A DNA stretch of 64,000 nt from Poseidonibacter antarcticus (lineage in GTDB: Bacteria > Campylobacterota > Campylobacteria > Campylobacterales > Arcobacteraceae), in NCBI RefSeq assembly GCF_003667345.1, contig NZ_RCWF01000008.1, forward strand, positions 1-64,000, read 5' to 3'. The position numbers were made by a program, and so were the translations under genes. Each line of letters begins with the position of its first letter. The stretch's first letter is position 1. Shown here in pieces: positions 36,253 through 43,578 of the stretch. The notes under the pieces were generated by a model. The model saw nothing but the letters and a program-made list of their open reading frames with translations. It was not told the DNA's origin and ran no database searches.

Positions 36253-37542
36253 TTATTTTTTAAAGTGCTTGTTATAATACCCAGCAACAACTCTTTTTTT
36301 AGCTCTTGTAGTATACAACTCACCTTTTTTAACATCAGAAGTAACTGTACTTCCAGCACCAATCATAGTATCATCTTCAATTGTTACAGGTGCAATAAAT
36401 TGTGTATCAGAACCTACAAATACATTTTTACCTATAATTGTTTTAAACTTATTTATACCATCATAATTACAAGTAATTGTTCCACAACCAATATTTGTAC
36501 CTTCATCTATTTCACAATCACCTAAGTATGTTAAATGTCCTGCTTTAACACCAGTTAAAATAGCTTTTTTAGTTTCTACAAAGTTTCCTAAATGTGTTTG
36601 ATTTAATTGGCTTCCTGGTCTAACTCTTGCCATTGGTCCAATATCAGAATCTTTTATAGTTGAATCTTCAACAATAGAGTTTGTTTTAATATGTGAGTTT
36701 ATAATTTTTGAATTCCCAAGTAGTGTTACACCATTTTCAAGTATTGATTCACCCTGTATTTCTACACCCTCTTCTATATAAATAGTATCAGGTAATCTCA
36801 TAATCACACCCTGTTTTAAAAACTCATTTTTAATTCTATTTTGGTGAATCACTTCTGCATCTGCAAGTTCTACTTTTGAATTTACACCTTTGAAGTTTTC
36901 AACATTTACTGCAAGTGGTTTTAATACTTTTCCTTGAATAATTGCCATTTCAATTAAATCTGTAATATAATATTCTTTTTGAGCATTATCATTTGAAAGT
37001 TTTGGAAGGTTATCTAATAAAAACTTTGTATTAAACTGATAAATACCTGCATTTGCAGTTGTAACTGCTAATTCACTTTCATTTGCATCTTTTTGTTCAA
37101 CTATCTTTTTAACACTTCCATTTTCTACAATAACTCTTCCATAGCCATCAGCACTTTCAAGCTCTAATACTGACATTACAATAGTTGCTTCTATATCAAA
37201 CTTTTTAAGTTCATTAGCTTGAATTAAAGGCATATCTCCATTTAAAACTAAAACTTCTTCGTACTTTGGAGTAATTCCCATAACAGCACCACCAGTTCCT
37301 GGATAGTTTTCATGATCTTGAATAACATAATTTATATTTTTAAAATATTTTTCCATTTGAGCTTGTACACGAGCTGATTGATGAAATAATACAACTGTAA
37401 TATCATCACTTAATTTTAATGCTTCTTTTATTGAATAATACAACATTTCTTTACCAGAGATTTTATGTAAAACCTTTGGAGTTGTTGATTTCATTCTTGT
37501 ACCTGCACCTGCTGCTAATATAATTATAGATTTTTTATTCAT
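36253..37542 (-). CDS. glmU: Bifunctional UDP-N-acetylglucosamine pyrophosphorylase / glucosamine-1-phosphate N-acetyltransferase
   Basis: GlmU makes UDP-GlcNAc, the precursor of peptidoglycan, lipid A and the pseudaminic acid pathway encoded elsewhere in this window. The N-terminal uridyltransferase domain starts with IILAAGAGTRMKS and has VLNGDMPLI and PGTGGAVMG. The C-terminal left-handed beta-helix carries the acetyltransferase residues in RVRPGSQLN, GHLTYLGDCEI and CGTITCNYDG. The length is 429 residues, typical of Campylobacterota. The ankyrin gene lies immediately upstream (2-base gap). Confidence 0.96.
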   Translation of the reverse strand: MNKKSIIILAAGAGTRMKSTTPKVLHKISGKEMLYYSIKEALKLSDDITVVLFHQSARVQAQMEKYFKNINYVIQDHENYPGTGGAVMGITPKYEEVLVLNGDMPLIQANELKKFDIEATIVMSVLELESADGYGRVIVENGSVKKIVEQKDANESELAVTTANAGIYQFNTKFLLDNLPKLSNDNAQKEYYITDLIEMAIIQGKVLKPLAVNVENFKGVNSKVELADAEVIHQNRIKNEFLKQGVIMRLPDTIYIEEGVEIQGESILENGVTLLGNSKIINSHIKTNSIVEDSTIKDSDIGPMARVRPGSQLNQTHLGNFVETKKAILTGVKAGHLTYLGDCEIDEGTNIGCGTITCNYDGINKFKTIIGKNVFVGSDTQFIAPVTIEDDTMIGAGSTVTSDVKKGELYTTRAKKRVVAGYYNKHFKK

Positions 37543-37544
37543 TA

Positions 37545-39491
37545 TTACCCTTTAATTGCTTCATTAATTTCTTTTTTTGTATTTTCTATTACTTCTTCTA
37601 ATGCTTTTTGCATTTTATTATCAACAATATCATTTATTAATAATTTATCTAAATTTTTCTCTTTTGTTTTTAAAAATTTTGCAACTTTTTTATTCTTTTT
37701 ATTTTTATTATACATAAGCACACCAGATTTAATAAGTGTAACAACTAATTCTATGTGACCTAAAATAGCAGCATAATTTAAAAGCGTAAACCCTGAATTA
37801 TCTGCTTGATTAATATCAGCACCTGCAGCTATTAACCATCTTGCTATTTTATAATTTCCATTCCATTGTGTATGATGTAATGCTGTTCTTCCTTGATTAT
37901 CTTTTAAACTTAAATCCGCTTTTTTTGTAAGTAATTTTTCGACAACAGCTAAGTCATTAGCAATTACTGTTTTATGAAAAACTGTATATCCATTTATATC
38001 TTGAATATCAACATTTACTCTAAATTTTAATAAAAAAACTAAACGTTCTAAAAATAATTCTCTTTGCTTTAAATCTTTAAGTTTTAAACCATTATCTATT
38101 AAAACTGATAAAGGAGTATTTCCATCTTTATCTATAATATTTGGATCAAGTCCATAGTTAAATAATAGTCTAATTATGTCAAAGTCATTATATATAATTA
38201 CATCAAATAAAATATTTCTACCATTAGATCTTCTTTTAGTTAAATCTGGTCTAAAAGTTAACATTTTTTTAAAAAGTAAGTTATAATCTTCTTCATTAAT
38301 ATCTGGATATTTTTCTAAGTCTTCTTTTTTGAAACCTTTTTGAATTAATATAATTTCTGCTAGATCATCAATAATTGTTTTTTCTTCGCTATCTCTTAAT
38401 TCAATATCCGCACCATTTTTGACTAAAAAATTAATCATTTTATAATTAGAATTACCTTTTATTACTTCATTAAAAAGTATACTTTTCCCATTTATATTTT
38501 TTGTATTTATATCAGCTCCGCAATTGATTAAAAATACTATATTCTCGTAGTTCTTTTTTTCTACTTCCTTAGCTAAAATAGGTAAACCATCTTTATCTAT
38601 TTTATTAATATCTAAACCATTCTCGATAATTATTTTTGTCAATTCTAAATAACTCATATCTTTTTTAATAAGAGAATAATTCCCCTCAAGTTGAAGAAGT
38701 TCTTTTACAGTTTGTCTTTGTAAGTCTAAGATATATAATATTTCATCTATAATATTATCGCCATTAATATCAATTTGATTAATATTAATACCTTTTTTAA
38801 TCATAAGTTTTAATATATCAATATTTTTATTACCCTGTAAAATCGTATTAAATAAAACATTTCTTTTATAATTATCTAAACTATCTAAATTCATTCCAAA
38901 AAGAATTAGAGTTTCTGCAATTTTAGTATTTTCTTTTAATACAGCTTTAAAAAGTGGTGTTTCATTATTTTCATCAACTACATTAATATTTTCCATATGA
39001 TTTACTAATTCTTTTACAATATTAACGTTTCCACCTTCTACTGCGTCAAATAATACAGTCCTACCATAACTATCTAGATCATCATAATTTGGATGATAAG
39101 ACATTAAAATTTGGAATACTTTATAATTACCTTCAAGTGCTACATCTTGAAGTATAGTTCTTTTACTCGAATTTTTATGATTGATATCAAAGCCATTTTC
39201 TAAAAGTAGTCTTATGATAACTCCGTCACCATGACTTACAGCTTCTCCTAATACAGTTTTCCCATATTGATTTTCAATACTTAAATCTATACCATTTTTA
39301 ATTAATATTTTAATAGCTTCAAGTTTCTTTTTTGCACAAAGAGAGAATAAAATAGTTTTACCATTTTCATCAAGACTATTAATATCTATACCATTATCAA
39401 TATCTTCTTGAATTTTATTTATATCTATATTCTCACTAAATAGTTCTTTTTGAAATGATTCATTGGTACTATTTTTGAAAAATCTAAACAT
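37545..39491 (-). CDS. Large ankyrin-repeat protein
   Basis: This 648-residue protein is composed almost wholly of ankyrin-type repeats of about 33 residues, roughly 16-17 in number, of which many have the pattern DxxGKTxLF...A..G...I...L...GAD. Examples are IDLSIENQYGKTVLGEAV, GADINTKNINGKSILF and GADINQADNSGFTLLNY, each within the normal repeat frame. The C-terminus (about 600-648) is a lysine-rich coiled segment. No signal peptide or membrane helix is visible, so it is likely cytosolic and mediates protein-protein contacts. It is the first gene of the glmU-coaBC-uppS run. The binding partner is unknown. Confidence 0.88.
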   Translation of the reverse strand: MFRFFKNSTNESFQKELFSENIDINKIQEDIDNGIDINSLDENGKTILFSLCAKKKLEAIKILIKNGIDLSIENQYGKTVLGEAVSHGDGVIIRLLLENGFDINHKNSSKRTILQDVALEGNYKVFQILMSYHPNYDDLDSYGRTVLFDAVEGGNVNIVKELVNHMENINVVDENNETPLFKAVLKENTKIAETLILFGMNLDSLDNYKRNVLFNTILQGNKNIDILKLMIKKGININQIDINGDNIIDEILYILDLQRQTVKELLQLEGNYSLIKKDMSYLELTKIIIENGLDINKIDKDGLPILAKEVEKKNYENIVFLINCGADINTKNINGKSILFNEVIKGNSNYKMINFLVKNGADIELRDSEEKTIIDDLAEIILIQKGFKKEDLEKYPDINEEDYNLLFKKMLTFRPDLTKRRSNGRNILFDVIIYNDFDIIRLLFNYGLDPNIIDKDGNTPLSVLIDNGLKLKDLKQRELFLERLVFLLKFRVNVDIQDINGYTVFHKTVIANDLAVVEKLLTKKADLSLKDNQGRTALHHTQWNGNYKIARWLIAAGADINQADNSGFTLLNYAAILGHIELVVTLIKSGVLMYNKNKKNKKVAKFLKTKEKNLDKLLINDIVDNKMQKALEEVIENTKKEINEAIKG

Positions 39492-39570
39492 AAATAGTTC
39501 CCTTTATTATAATTTTTTATTTTATATTATTTCATTTTAACAAATCTTTTATTAAAATATTTTACATCTT

Positions 39571-41229
39571 TTAATCTCGTTTCCTTCTTCGTGGCTTAAA
39601 TTCACTTCTTGCACGTCTTGGTCTTAAATCCTTTGAGAACTCTTTTTCATTATCTTTATTCTTATCATTATTTCTTCTTGGACGTTCGCTATCTCTTCTT
39701 TGATGGTCTTTATGATCTTTGTTATCTCTTCTTTTAAAATCACCACGTCTTGGAGTATCTATTTGAATAATTTTACCTTTTAATGAATTTTCAATAAAAG
39801 AATTAAAAGTATTTCTTAATCCATAAGCTTTATCAAAATCAGGGAAAATTTCTGGAAGTTTATAAGACAACCAAAGATATAAAGATATCTTTTTTACTTC
39901 ATCTTCAACTAAAAGTAAATCTTTTTGAGTAATTGCTTTTTTTGGAAGTGTGATTGAAGGTTTATATCTACAAACTTTTTGTTTTACAACAGCTGCTATA
40001 TATGCTTCATAAGCTTGAAGAATAATAGGTGATTTTGTTGTAACAGGAGCTTGCGCTAAAAGATATTTATCTTCAAGTTTTAGATTAAATCTTGTATCTA
40101 CTATTTTTGAAGCAGTTATCATTGATGAAATATTTGCAGCGACAAAAGGTCCGCTAAAATGCATATTATCAGCAAAGTATTTTAGTACTTTTGTTAATGA
40201 ATTTGTTTTAATATGAGAAGCTAAAGATTCAAGTTGTGAAGCATTTATCTTAACTCTAAATGGTGGTTTTATAGTTTTTATGGGTTGCGTATATTCTTCA
40301 CTAATATGTTTTAAAATATCTCTTCTTGTGGCACCTAAGTAACCAGCTTCAAAATGTCCATATCTCCCTGCACGACCTGCAATTTGAACTATTTCATTTA
40401 CATTTATTTTTCTTCTAGAAATACCATCGAACTTTGTATCTGTTGTAAAAAGTATTGTTTGAATAGGAAGATTTAAACCCATTGCAATTGCATCTGTTGC
40501 TATTAGGATTTGACTTTGTTTTTCTCTAAATTTTCTAGCTTCATCTCGTCGTACTTCTGGTGAAAGGTTTCCATATATTACAGAAACTGTATAGTTCTTT
40601 TTTAATTTGTGTCTTAGTTTTAAAACATCAGCTCGTGAAAAAGCTATAAGTGCAGTCCCATCACTAAGATTATCTAAAGATGTATATTTTTCTAAAACTT
40701 TTAATTCAGTTTTTCTTTTATGTCTTACAACTTCAAGTTCTTCCTCCAAATAAGCTGCAATCTTTTTAATAGCTTCAAGTGCATTTACACTTCCTGTCAT
40801 TATCACTTTTTTAGCAGGACAGCCAATAATTGCATTAACCCATGCCCAACCTCTATCAATATCTGCTAGCATTTGAACTTCATCAATAACACATACATCA
40901 ACATCTAAATCATAATCAATCATTTCAATTGTTGAACATACATGTGCTGCATCATCATTTAACATTTGTTCTTCACCTGTTATTAGTGAAGCATCAATAT
41001 TTTCTTTTTTTAAATCTTCATAACCTTCTAGGGCTAAAAGCCGTAAGGGAGCTAGATAAAGTCCTGAGTTTGCAACTTTTAATTTTTGCATTGCATTATA
41101 TGTTTTACCTGAATTTGTAGGTCCTACATAAAACTCTAGCTTTCTGTTTAAACTTCTAGCTAATGGATATAATTCTTTTAAATCACAGTTTAATAAGCTG
41201 TGTAGTTGTTCTTGCCAATTTTCTTTCAT
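39571..41229 (-). CDS. SUV3-like DEAD/DEAH-type RNA helicase
   Basis: This is a superfamily 2 helicase related to the mitochondrial SUV3 RNA helicase. Counting from ATG 41229, the Walker A motif GPTNSGKTYNA has Gly-Lys at 41-42. The DEVQ motif (CVIDEVQML) replaces DEAD/DEAH, as in SUV3, and motif VI is VQIAGRAGRYG. The C-terminal 60 residues are an Arg/Lys/Asp-rich tail likely to bind RNA. The open frame extends to 41307 without any ATG and would overlap trmA, so I use ATG 41229. No ribosome site is visible before it, and a TATAAT box (41236-41241, minus strand) lies only seven bases upstream. The role is presumably RNA turnover. Confidence 0.85.
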   Translation of the reverse strand: MKENWQEQLHSLLNCDLKELYPLARSLNRKLEFYVGPTNSGKTYNAMQKLKVANSGLYLAPLRLLALEGYEDLKKENIDASLITGEEQMLNDDAAHVCSTIEMIDYDLDVDVCVIDEVQMLADIDRGWAWVNAIIGCPAKKVIMTGSVNALEAIKKIAAYLEEELEVVRHKRKTELKVLEKYTSLDNLSDGTALIAFSRADVLKLRHKLKKNYTVSVIYGNLSPEVRRDEARKFREKQSQILIATDAIAMGLNLPIQTILFTTDTKFDGISRRKINVNEIVQIAGRAGRYGHFEAGYLGATRRDILKHISEEYTQPIKTIKPPFRVKINASQLESLASHIKTNSLTKVLKYFADNMHFSGPFVAANISSMITASKIVDTRFNLKLEDKYLLAQAPVTTKSPIILQAYEAYIAAVVKQKVCRYKPSITLPKKAITQKDLLLVEDEVKKISLYLWLSYKLPEIFPDFDKAYGLRNTFNSFIENSLKGKIIQIDTPRRGDFKRRDNKDHKDHQRRDSERPRRNNDKNKDNEKEFSKDLRPRRARSEFKPRRRKRD

Positions 41230-41251
41230 GTGTGTATTATAATCAATTGAA

Positions 41252-41257
41252 TATAAT
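41252..41257 (+). promoter_or_regulatory. Putative -10 box of trmA
   Basis: TATAAT lies 27 bases upstream of the trmA ATG in the 55-base divergent region. A second TATAAT (41238-41243) that also reads TATAAT on the minus strand sits beside it, so both genes probably start here. Confidence 0.5.
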
Positions 41258-41284
41258 ATCGTATTAAATAATAGAGGATAGTTG

Positions 41285-42418
41285 ATGAATTGCGAATATT
41301 TTGGCAAATGTGGCTCATGTACAATACATGATCTTGGTTATGATGGACAGTTAGATTTTAAAATACAAAGAGAAAAGGAACGGTTCTCAAACTTTAGTGA
41401 TTTTTCAAATATCAATCTTGATATTGTAAAAAGTGATGAACAAAATTTCAGAAATAGAGCTGAATTTAAAATATGGAAAAACTTTGATGAAGAAGATAGA
41501 GCAACCCTATCTTATGCAATGACAAGTGTAGATAAAAATGTATTAGAAATCAATTCCTGTCAAATAGTAAGTTCACAAATACAAGAACTAATGCCAAAAC
41601 TATTAGAAGAAATACAAAAAAATAAAACACTTAGCTTTAAACTATTTGCAATTGAGTTTTTAAACTCTAGTACAAAAGATATGCTAGTAACTCTTATCTA
41701 TCATAAAAAACTAGAAGTTGATTGGAATATTTTAGCACTAGAATTATCAAAAAAATTCAATATCAAAATAATTGGTCGATCAAGAAAACAAAAAGTTGTT
41801 TTAGAAAATGATTACATAGATGAAAAACTGCTTATAAATAATACTTCTTATAACTTTAGATATATAGAAGGTGGATTTACACAACCAAATACAAAAGTAA
41901 ATATAGGAATGATTCAATGGGTTTTAGATAATATCAAAAACTCAAACAAAGACCTTTGCGAGTTATACTGTGGTGGTGGAAATTTCACTATTCCATTATC
42001 AAGTAAATTTAGAAAAGTTTTAGCAACAGAAATATCAAAAACATCAATTAAATCAGCAAAAGTAAACTGCGAACTAAATAACAATACAAAAATAGACTTT
42101 ATTAGAATGAGTGCAGAAGAGTTTGTGCAAGCTTTAGAAGAAAAAAGAGTATTTTCAAGACTTAAAGATATTAATCTAAAAGATTATAATTTTGATTCTA
42201 TATTTGTAGATCCTCCAAGAGCAGGACTTGATGATACTACAAGAGCATTAGTAAAAGATTTTGATCAAATAATATATGTTTCATGTAATCCTGAAACTTT
42301 ACATAGAGATCTAGAAGAATTAACAAAAACTCATAAAATAGAAAACTTTGCACTTTTTGATCAATTTGCTTATACTCATCATATTGAAACAGGTGTGATT
42401 TTAAGAAAGGTTAAATAA
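41285..42418 (+). CDS. trmA: tRNA (uracil-5-)-methyltransferase TrmA
   Basis: TrmA forms ribothymidine at position 54 of tRNA using S-adenosylmethionine. ATG 41285 is preferred over TTG 41282 because GAGGA (41274-41278) is then six bases away. SAM-binding motif ELYCGGGNFTIPLS, the DPPRAGLD motif and the nucleophilic Cys in YVSCNPETLHRDL are present, and the family C-terminus QFAYTHHIETGVIL is complete. The N-terminus has a CEYFGKCGSC cysteine cluster, which recalls the Fe-S motif of the related rRNA enzymes RlmC/RlmD, so those are the main alternatives. The 377-residue length and C-terminus favour TrmA. Confidence 0.9.
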   Translation: MNCEYFGKCGSCTIHDLGYDGQLDFKIQREKERFSNFSDFSNINLDIVKSDEQNFRNRAEFKIWKNFDEEDRATLSYAMTSVDKNVLEINSCQIVSSQIQELMPKLLEEIQKNKTLSFKLFAIEFLNSSTKDMLVTLIYHKKLEVDWNILALELSKKFNIKIIGRSRKQKVVLENDYIDEKLLINNTSYNFRYIEGGFTQPNTKVNIGMIQWVLDNIKNSNKDLCELYCGGGNFTIPLSSKFRKVLATEISKTSIKSAKVNCELNNNTKIDFIRMSAEEFVQALEEKRVFSRLKDINLKDYNFDSIFVDPPRAGLDDTTRALVKDFDQIIYVSCNPETLHRDLEELTKTHKIENFALFDQFAYTHHIETGVILRKVK

Positions 42419-42455
42419 AAACAATATTATTTTAATCTAAATTTAAGAATTGGTG

Positions 42456-42464
42456 TGTCATAAT
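42456..42464 (+). promoter_or_regulatory. Possible extended -10 box of the flagellin gene
   Basis: TGTCATAAT is a TGN-CATAAT element 133 bases upstream of the flagellin ATG. I found no convincing sigma-28 or sigma-54 site, which would fit reports that Arcobacter butzleri lacks those sigma factors. The assignment is tentative. Confidence 0.35.
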
Positions 42465-42499
42465 TCTTTATATACAAATTAGGTATCGATTGATTCCGA

Positions 42500-42523
42500 A
42501 GAAGAAAAACTTATTTTTCTTCT
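42500..42523 (+). other. Perfect hairpin in the flagellin mRNA leader
   Basis: AGAAGAAAAA (42500-42509) and TTTTTCTTCT (42514-42523) are perfectly complementary around a CTTA loop. A second small inverted repeat, GTGAT-N5-ATCAC (42554-42568), follows before the ribosome site. It could stabilise the flagellin mRNA or end transcripts from trmA. Confidence 0.55.
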
Positions 42524-42597
42524 ATGCTTGGTAAAACAAGAAGGTTTTTTGAGGTGATTTTATATCACAATGTCGTCATAACAAAAAGGATTTAATT

Positions 42598-43515
42598 ATG
42601 ATTATTAATACTAACGTTTCATCTTTAACTGCTCAAGAAGCAGCAACTAATACTGGAAACAACATTACAAGTTCATTAGAAAAATTATCTACTGGTCTTA
42701 AAATCAATAAAGCTTCTGATGATGCTTCTGGTTTAGCTATTGCTGATAAACTTAGAACTCAAGCTACTTCAATTGATCAAGGTGTTGCAAACGGTAATTC
42801 TGCTGTAACTTTATTACAAATTGCTGATAAATCTATGGCTGAACAATCAAATATTCTTGATACTGTTAAAGCTAAATTAATTCAAGCTAATACTGATACT
42901 ACTTCTGATGATGGTAGAGAATCTATTAGAAAAGATATTACTAAATTATTAGAACAATTAGATAATATTGCAGAACAAACTAATTATAATGGTACTGTTT
43001 TATTACAAGCTGGTTCAAGTGATACAGCATCTTCTGATGGATTAACATTCCAAGTAGGAGAAAAAGCTAGTGATGAAATCACAAATACTGCAATCAAAGC
43101 AAATACAAGTGGATTTGGTTTAACAACATTAGCTGACTTAGAAGCAAGAGTTATGACAGCTTCTGCAACTTATGGTGCATCAGGAACAACACTTACAGCT
43201 TCTGCAACATATTCGGGTACTGGTTTAACAAGAACTATGGCAAGTGATATGCAAACTAGTATTGATAATGCTATTACTACACTAAATGGATATAGAGGTG
43301 ACATTGGGTCTACTCAAAACCAAGTTGAATCTGCGGTTAGAAACTTAATGACTCAATCTACTAATGTTACTGCTGCTGAATCTATTATTAGAGATGTTGA
43401 TTATGCAGAAGAATCTGCTAACTTTAATAAACAAAACATTATTTCTCAAGCTGGTTCTTATGCAATTAGCCAAGCGAATACTGTTCAACAAAACGTTCTT
43501 AGATTACTTCAGTAA
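42598..43515 (+). CDS. Flagellin
   Basis: This is the filament subunit, exported by the flagellar type III system without a signal peptide. The conserved N-terminal D0/D1 region (about 1-165) begins MIINTNVSSLTAQ and contains LSTGLKINKASDDASGLAIAD. The C-terminal D1/D0 region (about 215-305) ends with AISQANTVQQNVLRLLQ. The central surface domain is very short (about residues 170-215), so the protein is only 305 residues, against about 570 in Campylobacter. It is Thr/Ser-rich with a TASATY duplication, making it a plausible site for O-linked glycans. The ribosome site is AAAGGA. A Maf-pseudaminic acid locus faces it. Confidence 0.95.
   Translation: MIINTNVSSLTAQEAATNTGNNITSSLEKLSTGLKINKASDDASGLAIADKLRTQATSIDQGVANGNSAVTLLQIADKSMAEQSNILDTVKAKLIQANTDTTSDDGRESIRKDITKLLEQLDNIAEQTNYNGTVLLQAGSSDTASSDGLTFQVGEKASDEITNTAIKANTSGFGLTTLADLEARVMTASATYGASGTTLTASATYSGTGLTRTMASDMQTSIDNAITTLNGYRGDIGSTQNQVESAVRNLMTQSTNVTAAESIIRDVDYAEESANFNKQNIISQAGSYAISQANTVQQNVLRLLQ
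43156..43212 (+). repeat. 39-base spaced direct repeat in the flagellin variable region
   Basis: The 18-base unit at 43156-43173 recurs at 43195-43212 with one mismatch. The offset is 39 bases, so the reading frame is kept and residues 187-192 and 200-205 are both TASATY. This looks like a remnant of an in-frame duplication. Confidence 0.8.
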
Positions 43516-43541
43516 TATAATTATAAAGAGAATGTCTATAT

Positions 43542-43574
43542 AAAAAGGGGAAGTATTTCTACTTCCCCTTTTTT
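43542..43574. terminator. Bidirectional terminator between flagellin and maf
   Basis: AAAAAGGGGAAGTA (43542-43555), loop TTTC, then TACTTCCCCTTTTT (43560-43573). This perfect 14-bp stem with A-rich and T-rich flanks can serve both convergent genes. Confidence 0.93.
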
Positions 43575-43578
43575 ATAT

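Noticed and set aside
42430-42480. Sigma-54 or sigma-28 promoter upstream of flagellin
   Set aside because: TTGGTGTG has the GG but no GC at the proper distance, and the CGATTG near 42486 has no matching upstream box.
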